From positions 124,001-188,000 of the forward strand of contig JASANG010000272.1 of NCBI GenBank assembly GCA_030248215.1: DNA of 64,000 nt. The letters are read 5' to 3'. The notes under the pieces are model-generated. The model was not told the DNA's origin, made no database searches, and saw only the letters and a list, made by a program, of their open reading frames with translations. Position 1 is the stretch's first letter. Each line of letters opens with the position of its first letter. Below are positions 1 through 12,170 of this stretch, piece by piece. The position numbers and the translations under genes are program-made. Origin of the DNA: Enoplolaimus lenunculus (lineage: Eukaryota > Nematoda > Enoplea > Enoplida > Thoracostomopsidae).

Positions 1-845
1 GGTCTCATTGTAATATAATAAGAATATTTTATTGCCGAAATTTCCGAAACCTCCGCCGAAAATCATTCCAAATTCGATGCCGAAGCCGATGGTTGATTGT
101 CAGTCGTAGTCGGTTCTGAGACAGATGTCAGGTCCTACACTGGAAAGTCTTACCGAGCGCCATAATACTGCGTGTTTATCTGGAATTTGTCGTATTTTCA
201 TACACAGGGAACTATTATTCATTATTGTACCAATAATATGAAACAAGGAACCAATTCAATTTCTACCAATTTCAAATTCTGAATTTTTCTCTGGAGAAGA
301 GAAGTTTTGTGTTTCGAAATTTTACAATTTTAAAGCGTGTTTTAAGCTATTTTTTGGATAGGTTAAACTGTTACAGATTTAGTAACTGCGCTAAAGATGC
401 AAAGAATTATAAATTTTGTGTTGTAACTGCCATACTATTTTGGTTACAAACCGCACTGCGAACTTGAACTATTTGCATTGCAAAGTTTTTACAACTGCAG
501 GGCCGGTGACGGTGTACATCGTTCCATCATTACTGAATCTGACCCTATTTTCTACAAAGAAGAAATATAAAAAACAGTTGCCAGAAGTATTTCTGTCCGT
601 AAAACAATAATGAGAAAACCGATAACCTGATACACATGATTTGGGTTCACCTTGACAGCGCCTTTGATTACGTCATATTACATATGGGACTATAATATTG
701 GTGGTACTTAGCGATGAAACACGATCAAACTATTGATTCTGACTGAATTAGCAAATGTTTACTAAATGAGAGATAGCGCCTGAGAGCCTGGTAAAAATAT
801 AGGTTTATACTGGTTTGGGACGGGCGGTAGGTTTACATTCTAATG
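1..845. other. AT-rich intergenic DNA, no gene seen
   Basis: No reading frame longer than about 65 codons and no recognised motif. A stretch near 300-420 (around GTGTTTCGAAATTTT) resembles the interior of the MITE at 52904-53178, so part of it is probably decayed repeat. Confidence 0.5.
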
Positions 846-1046
846 GTCAGATTTTGAAAAAATGTTCATATTTGAGGACCTTGGTACCTTGAAAATTAAA
901 TTTTTTAAAAATTCTAATTTGGGCGTGGAATTATCAGGAGAGGTGGTCATGAAAAACACAAATATGTAAAAAAGTTTCAAAATCCAACCATTTTTACTAC
1001 AAACGCAGGCTGTGGGGTATAACCGAAAAGACCCGAAAAAAGGCCG
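846..1046 (+). repeat. Dispersed repeat, shared with 59190-59350
   Basis: The order of blocks matches 59190-59350: a TTGAAAAA block, a GGACCTTG/AGGACCTGA block, a GAGTTATCAG-type block, AAATTTCAAAAT, a CGCAGGCTG/CGCCGGCTG block and GAAAAGACCC. Two diverged copies of one interspersed repeat. No coding potential and no clear inverted ends at this copy. Confidence 0.5.
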
Positions 1047-1626
1047 TGAGCGACGAGAACCAAGAGCCCAAAGCAACTTTAGTATCAAATTATAAAACAA
1101 AATTTTAGTTTTGGTCTACGCTGGAGGGCTAAGACGAGATGGCTCTGGCTCCCTTTGCATATGCTACTGTTATTAAACCTTTAACTTTATAATAAGATAT
1201 TCCAAAAGTACAAAAACTGTTTAGCGAAAAAATTTAGTAGCGAAGCCGCAAACCGTGGTTTAGTTTCAACATTGGTAACTTTCGTGCAAGATTTTTGAGT
1301 GCGAATGTAACAAACGAGACAAAAATATTCTAGAACTATAGCAAGTAGACAATAGCTCTGTATAGCCTGCAAAAGAACTTTTATCAAACTGTAACTTCAC
1401 TGGCGAATACAAGGGGATATCCTGACCTCGTCCCATTAACAAGGATCAAAACCAAAGTTTTGTATTATGGTTTATCACTAAAATGGCGTTTGGCTTCTCG
1501 GTCGCTTCGCACGCAAGTATTTTCAAATGTGATGTTTTAGCTACCAAACATCTGCTGGTTCTTAGCGAAGCGACCGGCTTTTGTGTACTTTCCTCGCAAA
1601 TTTAATGTTAAGGCATGATCTTTAAT
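1047..1626. other. Intergenic, contains a recurring GAAGCGACC-type motif
   Basis: No gene seen. Around 1485-1515 lies a reverse-oriented copy of a short motif (GCGAAGCGAGCGAAAAGCC type) that recurs at several other sites, for example near 12290, 31940, 35500 and 43700. The context AAAACCAAAG..TGGTTTATCACTAAA also recurs near 23320-23400. Confidence 0.4.
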
Positions 1627-2053
1627 CTGACCCGAATAAGAAGAGAAGGGTCCCAATTTTGAGTCCCAATCAACAGGAGTTCGTATGTCTAATAAGAGTC
1701 CGAAAGCGAATAGAGTCCCAAAACCGAAATATTAATCCATAAATGTCAATTATCCCTAATTGTAGCGCATAAATGACTCCAGGACCAAACAATTTGAGTT
1801 CGAAACTTAAGACGTGCTTAAATTTTGAAAGTACATTCCTAAGTATACGCTTGCATGATCGCTCAAGCTATTAACACAAGACAAATTAACGTTTAATTCA
1901 ACGGATAGTTGCAGTACCGGATATATATCAGCAACGAATGACGGCGGAGCGTGAGTTAAAAATAAATAACAATCCGCAACCGAATAACAAGGGAGGTTGC
2001 CTTTGGTGACTCCAAAATAAATATCAGTCCCCCTCTTATTCGGGTCACTACAG
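1627..2053 (+). mobile_element. CAGTAG-family MITE (pogo/Tc1-like), copy 1
   Basis: Starts with TGACCCGAATAAGA and ends with TCTTATTCGGGTCACTACAG followed by TA, so the termini are inverted. The interior (AGAGTCCG, CAAATAAAG-like and TTTAATTCAACGG blocks) matches copies at 18080-18481, 57142-57584 and 62104-62380. About 427 bp with no coding capacity. The left end is eroded compared with the complete copy at 57142. Confidence 0.75.
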
Positions 2054-5000
2054 TATGCTTATACTTTGAGTCAACTAAAGGCTTAAGCTAAAGCTTAGGA
2101 AAATAGAGGCAAGACAATCCTTTTTTACAGCTAAGCTTAATCCGAAACGTAAATATGGGGAAAGCGTACATTAGCTAAGCTATTTCAAAGCTATTTTTAA
2201 AATTACCTTTCATGTATGTTTGTGGGCGTCTCATAAACCACTGGAACATCAGTAGAGTAGGTTTAAGCTTGGCTTAGTTTCACAGTTATTCTTACACGGG
2301 TGGCAGTTTCGGCTTAAGCAAACGTTTAGCTTCAGCAATATTAATGTTAGTTAAATTTTACTAGTTTCAATAATGAACATTCGCCTCATTTTCTAGAAAA
2401 CCCTCACAAATTATATTTCTAAAAATTTCGCCAATTATGCGAAGGCAAATTTCTGTGTAATTTTCATTTGACATCTCAATTATGAATCCGATAATATCAT
2501 TGGTTAAGTTTTTCACTGACGAGTCCTGGGCAGTTCATTGGATGACCGTGAACCCGTTTTCGAATTAAGCAAAAATATTTTGTCAGAGATTAAGAAGAAA
2601 AACGCTTCGACTCGAACGACATCAGCTGAGCGTGTATACATCATACAAAAGTACCATCGCTCTTTGTTGCGATTTGCTGTCGAGTTGTTGTTACAAAAAG
2701 CAAATTACCTAAAAAATTAGCAGAAATATTTGTTCGGTTCTGAGCAAAATAAGCATATTCATAAGCCTAAGCTTAACTCTAAGTCTTGTGAGAAGTTCGT
2801 GATTTTACAAAATTGTCCGGCTTTAGTCACCAACTTCGGTTTAAGTTCGGTTCTCAATGACGCTGTACAGATCCGGTTCTAAAATGCAGCCGTGTTCCCC
2901 TTTTATTCGCCCTAAATCCAGTATAACATATAAATATGGCACTAACAAATATGTATTGCTTAGTATGCTGATATTATTAAATTCAACTACGATGCCGTTA
3001 CTAATAAATTTCCGGTGTTCAATTACGATACGCCTGAGCTGTGGTTCCATTAAGTTACAAGCTCACAAATACCAACGTTAAGCCCCGTAAATTTTCTGTA
3101 AAAGACCAAAAATTCCCAAAATTTTACCAAAATAAAGCAAAAAGTAGCCCTGCTAGAATTCACTATCCCGGTTAACTTCTACAATCTCCAGAAAACCTGA
3201 GTTACATTCCACGATTCCTCCGTTTGCTCCATTTCATGCCCGTAGGCCCTCGCGCACTGCGCGCGATCGGCACCAAATGATTTGCTCCTTAATTCGCTTT
3301 CATAGAGCTTCCGTGACAGTTTCAACTAAACTCCGAACTCAATCCGCAACTCACAAAGCCACTATGCACAATCCACCGAAAAAATGCCTAAATTTAAGCA
3401 AAGAAAATATAGCAAGTGAAAGTAAAACTTGGAAAATCAACAATGATTATAGAGGCTGACTATCCCAGACCCCAAGTTTTGCGTTAATTTGCATGAAATT
3501 GTGGCTTTGTGAGTCATGGACACCCACAGAACCACGAGTCGCCGAATTGCATAATGAACCACACACAACATAACAACTCAACAACAAAAGTCAGTCTTCC
3601 TTGCTACTAGCTATAGGTGATTTCGCAGTTTAAGTCAAACAACTTATAAAATAATATTCAGTAACGCCCACGCAGGGTCCAAGTGTACATTTCACTGCGG
3701 CACTGCCGACACGCATAACATTTAACTATTTTTACGCCGTTTAGCACCACGTAAGCCGAACTTAAGTTTCAAGAGTGACTAGCTGGAACCAGAGCCTCCA
3801 TAAAGGTGTGGTTTAGGATTTGATTTTTGTTTTGTTTTAGTTTTTTGTTTGAAATATGAGTTGCGAGTGCCGCAGATACCTACAAGTCTCAGCGCAGGTA
3901 TAACGCTGTAACAAAGCCTAGGCCTAAGCCTAAGCTTATATTAATCAAAAATAGACTAAAGCTTAAGCTTTCTCTATTGCAGTCCCGCTATAGAACAGTT
4001 CACCAACAAGCTATACTTTGGCTTGTTATTCGGTACACTCCGTGGATGTCACCCTGCGAATACCTCAAAATATTTTTGCTGGATCCACCCCCAGTTCCAC
4101 ATAGTCACAGAATTCTCAACCGTCGTGTTAATATATAATTTTTATTATACCCGGAGGCAACTTTCCGGCTACCGAGAAAGAGTTTGTAAATTTTTCCTCT
4201 CTGGTACATACTCACATCCGGCGGCAAATATCAAGTGTTATGATTTTACTGGGAAGCAAAATATTTTTCACAATGCTGCCAAAATCAATTAAAGTCATTG
4301 CTTAAAAGGCGTAAAACTACAATGATGGTTGCTTGCAACTTTTGTACTGGAACAAATAAAGCAGAGGTCGAGGTTTGATTTTTCGCTTTATTAGATTTCC
4401 TATGGCAATTTCTTGATTTTTAAACAATGTTTTTGAGGCCAGTTGTGAAATGTCAACACGGGTTGAAGCTAAAGCCCGATAATGGGGCTTCAGTTTCAGA
4501 AAAAATTTAGAACCTCGGAAAATGTTAGCTCGGGACAACCAGAGCTCTCTATTTGGTTCCGGTTCCGGCACAAAAGTGACATGTGGCATTTTAGAATTTG
4601 TAGGCCCATTGCCGCTCAGTAAAGCTGAAAAATATAATTTTTTCGGTTTCTGGTGGCTGTATGTATTTTTGCTGTGGAGTATACAAATAGTATTACTCAA
4701 TAACTTTTAACTTTCTTATTTTGGATTTTTGTAATAAATTAGAAAAACAGTGTCGGCGACAAAGTATTGTTTCACACTGTGGTTCTGTCAACACGGCCGC
4801 AGACTGTTTGTGTGTTCCGGATATTAATAAATTATTCATAAAATTTGTTAGAAATTAATTTTGCTGGACAGGGTCCAGGGACGACTCTGGCTTGGATTGT
4901 GTCTATGGCGCCCCTGACCCTTAGGCAAACCGTGAATCTTGAAAGAGGGGAAGTCTGGTAAACTGATTAAGTCGAAAAAGCTTTTACTCATTTTATAGTG

Positions 5001-6157
5001 AAGAAATTTTCAAATAACGTTAAATATAGGTTTATCGGGTTGTTCCGCTCTTGGGTAAGAACTGCCATTCAAATAGTTGCCCTCCATATACTTTTATATG
5101 CATATAAACATGGATAGTCTACATATGTGATAGATGGGCCAATGAGGATTAAATGGATTTAATGTTTTGATTATAGGTTTAGTGCATAATATAAACAATA
5201 CGATTTTGTTAGAGGAATGGTTTTTCTACAAGTTTTATTAATAGAACCCTACCAGCGTACTGGACTAAATTTTTTCGAGCGGGATTGGATAACACTCGCA
5301 AGTGCAAGTTGCAGCGCAAATTCTCGCAGCAGAAATTTGCACGTGTAAACAGAGCTTAACTCGAAAACACATTGCACGTTTTCGAACAAGAAATGTATCG
5401 GAAATTTTCAATTTGGTCATTTGATAGAATTCTAGGCAACTTCTAAGTATACGAGTAATGCTTTAACGTTTGTTATGTTTCATTATTTTTCTATAAATTA
5501 ATTTCGTCTGAATCAAACTTGAGAGGCCCCCAATTTATATACGAGTAATATTCTCAAAAGTGTGTTGCCTTTTTTGCAACCAACTAATAATTTATAAACA
5601 GTGTAGTGTTATAACAGTTTCGCTCATTGTTCGCTGTTTCAAAAGTTGCACGCCTTATCATCATTCGGCGATAGGGTCCAACGTACATTTGAGAATACGG
5701 TTTTAAGTTTCCAAAAACTGCGATTTCTTCGTCTACAAACGTCGCGCCGGTGACGACACGAGCGTTTGCGACGAAAAAGAAAATCGCCACGGGCATTTGT
5801 TTACAAAACCAAATTTATATCTTTTAGGTTCCCCACAATTGGAGCATGAATTTAAATCACTTGGGATTTTGTTTGCGCAGCTGTGAACCCAAACAACATA
5901 TTGTTGTACCATAGTTTCTTTTCAATGTTTCTATTACAGTTTGTTTTTCGCGTTTAAACTGAACTTGCGGTAAAGTGTCTATCAGCACAGGACTGTGGAC
6001 GGCTTGACTTGAAACAAAAATTGCAGTGCGTTTCATAGTTGCAAGCAAACTCATTAATTTTCGTCGAATTGCACACCTACGCTTTGTAGTAGGTATTTGT
6101 GGGCACGATTGGAAAAATATCAAGCACCGAACAAACAGTTTTAATGTGAATATAAAA
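2054..6157. other. Intergenic DNA with scattered CCTAAG-type fragments
   Basis: No supported gene. Fragments of the CTTAGG/CCTAAG-bearing MITEs occur at about 2075-2330, 2750-2790 and 3916-3990; the last ends in CTCTATTGCAGTCCCGC, a typical internal end of hexA copies. A 60-codon frame at 2538-2720 and a 127-codon minus-strand frame at 4317-4700 have no recognisable domain. The rest looks like anonymous AT-rich sequence. Confidence 0.4.
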
Positions 6158-6165
6158 AATTCCGT

Positions 6166-6375
6166 CGGCCATGTGTAGAACAGGGCCGGAACAGTAGTAT
6201 AAGCATGTTCCTAAGCCTAAGCCTAAGCCTAAGCCTAAGCGTATGGATGAACCCATTCCTAAGCCTAAGCCTAAGCCTAAGTCTAAGCCTAAGCAAAAAA
6301 AATTACTCTAAAGCTTAAACTGACTCTATTATAGCGACTCCGGAAAACGATCCGGCCCTGTTCTATACATGGGCC
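6166..6375 (+). mobile_element. hexA hAT-like MITE with intact 8-bp TSD
   Basis: 210 bp. Termini are inverted: GGCCATGTGTAGAACAGGG at the left and CCCTGTTCTATACATGGGCC at the right. It is flanked by the 8-bp direct repeat AATTCCGT (6158-6165 and 6376-6383), the duplication length typical of hAT transposons. The interior is an array of CCTAAG hexamers (about 6211-6295) followed by a hexA tail (CTAAAGCTTAAACTG..CTCTATT). No coding capacity. Confidence 0.85.
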
Positions 6376-7447
6376 AATTCCGTTTGCGTCGGTTGACGTT
6401 TTATATCCGATGCTCATCACTAGCTCGTAGCCACGGAATAATTTATTTATTACCACTAACCAATTAGACAGATTAAAACCTTTTGAACAAGGACGAAACT
6501 GTTAAAGTCGGCAAAACGAGCGAATAGTCGAACCACGCTCAAGTGAAGCAAACGTGAACTTTTGCATAAACAATGGCATTGGAGACCGTATTTCGTGTAG
6601 ACGCAAACGGGTGGCATACCTCAAGTAATTTTGGAAGACACGAAAAAAGTCATTTTGCTGGGTTTCAAAGTTAACATAACGCAGCCATGGAGGGAAAAAC
6701 GTTTTTTCTTGCTTTGCCCACGTTTGCTCGTCAAGCGAGTACTTGAAGTTAATACCCGCACGAAATATAAATTCATTCCTGAATACGTTTTCGATACTGG
6801 CAGAATGTTTAGTTTTCATATCAAGTTTACTTCAGCAGAGACGCCAACGCGGAATGATGGTAGTCACCAACCGCAGAAAACTTAATACTGGTACCGTGAA
6901 AAATATAGTTTCAATTTGATTTCAGCGTTTTTTTTCGCACAGCGGCGCCGTCAAGTCTAGCGCAGTGTTTATTTTTGCCGACGAGAACGGACAGTTTAAA
7001 ATGATACTACTTTGAGTAGGTTCTGTTGCCAATTTAAATTGCTGAAAGATAGGCAGATTAAAGACTTAAACATCAGTTTTTCGATTATATCTGTTCTGAA
7101 AATTAGTCTTAAGCTTAAGGTTACTCTATTTTAGTCCTACAGAAAAACGTTCCGCGTCTGATCTTTACACGGACTCAGTAATGATTTCTACAATATAAAT
7201 TTGCTTTAAAAGTGTAATACATGGTGTCTGTTTTGCAATAGTGTTATTTTGTGTTTCTGGCATTTTCGGTTATCCGGTCACAAAAATTAGTTCGTGGAGT
7301 TTTTGCCAAACATTAGAACTAAACGTGTTATTCGAACCTTTTGCACTCGAACCAAGTATGCTATTAACAGCACAGTTGATTGGAACCAATTCATATGCCG
7401 GTATATGTGCATTTATGCGCAATTCTATGATTTACAAACTGTTAATA
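6376..7447. other. Intergenic, with a decayed hexA end
   Basis: A truncated hexA right end lies at about 7090-7175 (CTTAAGCTTAAGG, CTCTATTTTAGTCC, CGTTCCGC). Overlapping frames of 80-105 codons on both strands at 6502-6885 look mutually antisense, and neither shows a known domain. No gene is called. Confidence 0.4.
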
Positions 7448-7647
7448 CACTGCAAAAAATGCTGAGTCAAATTGACTCTCTCCGAAATAGGCTTTTTCTG
7501 ACTACACAAACTGAGTCAAAATTCGACTCCGCGTGAGTCAAATTCGACTCAATTTGACCCTGGCGTAGTCGAATTTTGACTCAGTTTGTGTAGTCAGGAA
7601 AAGCCTATTTCGGAGAGGGTCAATTTGACTCACCATTATTTGCAGTG
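7448..7647. mobile_element. 200-bp near-perfect palindromic MITE, TA duplication
   Basis: The element folds into a single hairpin of about 95-bp arms. It starts CACTGCAAAAAATG, ends CATTATTTGCAGTG, and is flanked by TA on both sides (7446-7447, 7648-7649). The arms carry GAGTCAAATTGACTC, CCGAAATAGGC and CAAACTGAGTC blocks in mirrored order. TA duplication with a CACTG terminus fits Tc1/mariner-type mobilisation. The arms match so closely that the insertion is probably recent. Confidence 0.85.
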
Positions 7648-8092
7648 TACGCAAATATGTTGACACTAGCTATGGTTTTTTTCGCTGATTCTCACATAAA
7701 TAACATTTGTTCTTTATAATTGAGTTAATTCATAAAGCGAGCGAGGATAATGTTATATATTAAAATAATCCTGACGTTAATGTAGCCTTAGAACGCTGAC
7801 AAAGCTAATTTTAACTTTAGTAATCGCAACCTAAATTGGCTTTGTTTGAATGAATTGAAATTTAAAAATATCTTAAATATTTTTGATTACGAAATTTTTT
7901 GAGTATAATTTCATGGAAGCCGGCAATTGTTTGTGTTCATGGTACGACCGCGCACCCCCTGAAACCGCTAACCAATCTTTATATATGTATAAGTAGGTAT
8001 ACAGAGTACAGAGTAAAAATATGGCTCAATTTGTCATGCGGTCTTCGATTATTCAGTTTGCTCAAAAGTGTCATTCGAATATAACCTACCCA

Positions 8093-8338
8093 CACTGTAA
8101 ATTCCAGTGAGTTGATTAATCATGTCAGAAATGGAATTAATTGTCATTTCTGGTTAGTTCTCAGTTAATAGCTGGAAAAATTAGCTCACTCTAAAGCTGT
8201 GATTTAATTCCGGGTGAGTTGCGTAATTAACTCAAGATTACTTCAATCAATTCAGACTACTGAAATTTAAAAGACCTAATTCAGACGCAATGATTCAGCT
8301 CAATCTGAGTTAAAATCAATTCACAGGAATTTACAGTG
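8093..8338 (+). mobile_element. ACTG-family MITE, copy 1
   Basis: Begins CACTGTAAATTCCAGTGAG and ends CAGGAATTTACAGTG, followed by TA. The interior is rich in GAGTT/AACTC words in both orientations. Same family as copies at 24820, 31658, 49401 and 52509. The left flank is CA rather than TA. Confidence 0.8.
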
Positions 8339-9261
8339 TAATTTTCTAGCAACGGTTAGTTACACTTGTCGTTTATGTTAACAATATTTCAATAATTTGT
8401 CGTTTCGTTTGCCCTCAATAATGGCTGGGTTGCAGAGACATGACATGCGTTCACCTTTGTCTTAAAGCATTTAATTTGCGAAATTAGATCAGTTTGCTGC
8501 CACGAGTTTGATTACTTGGCTACAACAGAAATTCATACTATTTAATGCAGTTTGTAAGAATCACTATTTTTTGCCATTTCAAATTCAATGTAATAAACTA
8601 ACGTATCTTAAGGTACAGATAGCTTCAAGTCAGTCCACAAATCAGTTGTCACAAACAATCACAATATAGCTTCCAATAGAGGCCAAAAAGTCGAATCGAA
8701 AATTTGCAACTATTTTCTTGACACATTTTGTTTTGTACGCGAATTTCCGGCCAAATAAATCCTTTCGCGCGCACAACGCGCGCGAAAATAATTAACTACG
8801 CTTTTTTGGCGCAAAAGGTCCGTTGGCTTAGTGCCTGAAATGGCAAAAAAAACCCTGAAGAATGAATACAAAACCGAAACAAATGTCGGCACAGAATCAA
8901 AGCCTAAATTCATGTATCTTTATTAACGATCGTGTTGTGCTGAACTGAAAAAAGACAGTAAATTACTTTCTTTCAACGCATCCGCTTTTATTCTCTCTTA
9001 CAAGTATATTAAAGGATTCATTTCGTTGCTATATATTTCACAGAAACCAGTAGCCCAAACAATGCTTGAAAGGTCTACGAATTCAATTTTAATTATTTAA
9101 ATTTGTACGAATCCTAAATTTTCGGGGTACAAGTATAAACGCTACAGTTGAATCCAAGATCAATTGAGCATAGCTTGCGTAACTCTTAGTTGCGGTAATT
9201 GAACCTCATGGGCGTATCCAAGTCGAGGGGTAGAGTGGGATGCATTCCTTCTTAAAACTCC
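8339..9261. other. Intergenic, no gene seen
   Basis: AT-rich with no frame above about 70 codons. A GCGCGCGAAAGG/CGCGCGCGAAAA pair near 8763-8790 forms a short CG-rich palindrome, unusual against the AT-rich background. Confidence 0.4.
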
Positions 9262-9397
9262 TGAACAGACTGGTAAAAATGCTATCTTACAGGATTTAGA
9301 ATAACATTGAACAGACGGGGAAAATGCTATTTCACAGGATTTAGATTAACATTGAACAGACGGGTAAAAATGTTATTTTACAGGATGTAAAATAACC
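9262..9397 (+). repeat. Three tandem copies of a 45-46 bp unit
   Basis: The unit TGAACAGAC(T/G)GG...ACAGGAT recurs at 9262, 9308 and 9353, giving spacings of 46 and 45 bp with few differences. A small non-coding tandem repeat. Confidence 0.8.
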
Positions 9398-9701
9398 TGT
9401 TGGATTCAACAAAACCACTTTTATGCAAGGATATACCGTCCCGAATTGAAATCCTAGTCACGTCTCCTTGATGGCAGTCCACAGCCGTTTAAGATTAAAC
9501 CGCTGCATTTTTGAAACGTTGTTACTCTGTGGGACTATTTCGTTGCATGAATCTACACATACATGTCGCATAATGTTTCGGCCAAAAACATTTTACCAGA
9601 AATTACTGAAATATTCTGTGGTAAACATTAATAGTCACTAGCAAAATTATGTTCCTTTTTAAATTTTAATTTAAAACATTTTATTGTTTATTACTAACTG
9701 G

Positions 9702-9863
9702 GTTCTATGTAAAGATCAGAGGCGGAACGTTTTTTTCGCGGGACTGCAATAGAGTAAGCGTAAGCTATAGACTAATTTTTTGCTTAGGCTTACGCTTTGG
9801 CTTAGGCTTAGGTTTGGGAAAATGCACATACTTCTGTTACCCGCCGTGTTCTATATATTGACC
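9702..9863 (-). mobile_element. hexA hAT-like MITE, short copy, 8-bp TSD
   Basis: Flanked by the direct repeat CTAACTGG (9694-9701 and 9864-9871). Left end GTTCTATGTAAAGATCAG, right end GTTCTATATATTGACC. The interior carries CTTAGG hexamers and the GGACTGCAATAGAGTAAG hexA block. At 162 bp it is the shortest complete copy here, mainly because the hexamer array is shorter. Confidence 0.85.
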
Positions 9864-10619
9864 CTAACTGGTAATGGATTCCACACTACATACAGCTGAG
9901 AATACGGCTCTTATTTTCCTTTGACCAATTCTGGTTCTGCCGCGCGGTAGCCTAATACTAAACAGACAGACGTGAATTTTGCCAAGTGTATTTCTGAAAT
10001 ACTTAAAAAGATTTCTGTGAAAAATTACGATTTTTAACCTTTAAAGCTATTAGCGTGCCAGATATACAGCCATTTCATACAGTGTATATTTTGTAAAAAA
10101 TCCTTCTTGGTATTATATTTTACAATAATTGACAGACAAGCTTGTAAATTATATTTGCGTCATTATCACAGCAAAGAAATAACATTGTTACTTTCCTAGT
10201 TTTGGTATATCGTTGTGGGAATAATGCCAGCAGGTGTCCCGGTTAATTTTTATTTAAAATTACCTACTGAGAGCTCGCTTTAATAAAGCTATAGGCAAAT
10301 AATTGAGGTATTTTTAATACTACTTAAAGTTGTTACCTGTTTGATGATATTTATACGGTTATATGTCTTCAAAAGTTACAATTACTTTTAGTTTCGTTTA
10401 TTATCCGAACAGCCGAAAAATTATGTAAAACAGTAAATGCAACAACAAAATTTTTGATGGTATCAATAAATAATAAATCAGACGTAGATTTTAAAAATAC
10501 TTGGCTTAACTTGGACAGCATCCAGCATGGATGGCCGGTTCCGGTCAAGTCCAGACGCCGACAATACTATTATATTTCGAGCACCGTTTAGTGACTTGTT
10601 GAAAACAACTGTTGATTGA

Positions 10620-10988
10620 GACAATGGCTTGGTTTCTGAAATCTTACTTGAGAAATTGTTTAAAATATACTTGAGTAATTACTCAAGTCGCCGACTTAAG
10701 TAAATACTTAAATTTTCGAGCGGAAACAAATAAATGTCAAATGTCAGTCATTGTCATTGCAAGAAAGTAATAGTTTTGCTTTATATTGAGGACGAACTAA
10801 TAGTCTACAATTGCTATTTGACCAAGGTTAGTGTGCCTGAACAGTAAATTTGTAATCTATCAAATTTAATCAGCGATTTAAGTATTTTTACTTAACTACG
10901 CTCGTCAGAACGACAAAATGGTTAAGTATAACACGTGTTTAAGTACTAAGTCGCACTTAAGTAGGGTTTTGGAAATCCAGCCATTGTC
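10620..10988. mobile_element. Inverted-repeat element with GACAATGGCT ends
   Basis: Left end GACAATGGCTTGGTTTC and right end GAAATCCAGCCATTGTC are inverted. The next blocks, an ACTTGAG/ACTTAAG run and a TTAAGTAAATACTTAA block, are also mirrored. About 369 bp, no coding capacity, no clear TSD. Superfamily not assigned. Confidence 0.7.
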
Positions 10989-11920
10989 TGCTATGTCCAA
11001 TACTTTTTTGATTATATTGTAGTGATCCAAATAACAGGGGAATATTACGAAAACGTCGCCATTTTGAGTCAACATCAAAATTGTGGTTCGGCTCCCAATC
11101 GCTTCGCTGACACGGTTTCATTAATATTATACTTGATGCCTACCGTGGATGACCCTCTCATTATTGGAACTGATGTTGCACCCCTGCTAAACACAAAATA
11201 CCCGTCTCGGATTACCATGGATGCTACCAAATCTTTATTTTCGTATTGTGGAAGCTCATTCGAATGCTTTTTTGCGAGTGAGAATATATTTTTTCGATCT
11301 GCGGAATTTAGGAAATTATTCTAAACCCTGCGAGAGGTTATTCCGTTTTGTTTATCCGGAAAATCCGAGGAAATATATCGGCTATCCCGCATACGCTTGT
11401 GGTGATCAATAGTATCAGTCACAGCTGTTTGTGGCTCCATAATGAAACGTTGTGTAGTATAGTTTCGTTTTTTGTACATAATCGTAGTTTTAAAATTTTA
11501 AATTTATAAAATAATTCAAAAAACGAAAGGGATACGTGTACTAAACAGCGAACACTGAAAAAAAATCATAATTTGCGTTTTAGTAAACTGGTAAATTTGA
11601 AATATGAATTTGACTAAAACCAACAATTGTCAAAAATTTAAATGAAATTTTCAAGTTCTGTTCCCTATTGTCAAAAAATAAAACGCTATTTGTAACCGTT
11701 GATCTGGACCAAATTCCCTAAAGCGCTCCAGTATAAATATGGCATCCTCCCGTGCTGTTTATGTTCTTGCCATAGGCGACGTTTTAGATGAACCTACAAC
11801 AGTTTGTGTAAGCAGAATATAATTAAAATTTGTTGCCGTGAAAAATGTTTTGAATTTAAACTTTTTAACGTAGAAAAGGTAACTTTGTTTGTTTCTGTAA
11901 CCAAGGACGCCGGAGCGATT
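10989..11920. other. Intergenic, no gene called
   Basis: A 100-codon plus-strand frame (11022-11324) ends within AT-rich DNA without recognised domain, splice context or repeat relative. I cannot support it as a gene. Confidence 0.35.
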
Positions 11921-12170
11921 GGCCCATGTTACTTTAAGGGGCGTCCAGGTTTGTGGTGGGTCTATAAAAGAGTAGGTTTAGATTATAGATTACATTTTTT
12001 TGCTTAGGCTTAGGCTTAGTAATTCATTTTTGCAACGCTTAGGCTTAGGCGTATGCTTAGGAATTCATATTTGCAACGCTTAGGCTAAGGGTTAGGAATT
12101 CATTTTTGCAACGTTTAGACTTAGGCTTAGGCTTAGGAATACCCTTACGCCCCTTAAAGTACCATTGGCC
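11921..12170 (-). mobile_element. hexB hAT-like MITE, 8-bp TSD
   Basis: Flanked by GAGCGATT (11913-11920 and 12171-12178). Left end GGCCCATGTTACTTTAAGG, right end CCTTAAAGTACCATTGGCC. Inside lies the hexB-specific GGTGGGTCTATAAAAGAG block and three runs of CTTAGG hexamers separated by repeated TTCATTTTTGCAACG spacers, so hexamer array plus spacer is amplified as a unit. Confidence 0.88.

Noticed and set aside
2517-2720. 60-67 codon hydrophilic frame (DDREPVFELSKNILSEIKKKN...)
   Set aside because: Composition looks protein-like, but there is no ATG, no domain, no splice context and no neighbour to join. A CTGACGAG word just upstream suggested a hammerhead ribozyme, but the CGAAA core and stems do not follow.
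6200-6300. CCTAAG arrays as interstitial telomere or chromosome end
   Set aside because: Each array sits inside a MITE with inverted ends and its own TSD, so it is element interior rather than a telomere remnant.
6502-6885. Overlapping 105-codon minus and 84-codon plus frames
   Set aside because: They are antisense to each other, have no recognised domain, and nothing favours one strand.
11022-11324. 100-codon plus-strand frame
   Set aside because: No domain and no repeat relative; the length is within chance for 64 kb.
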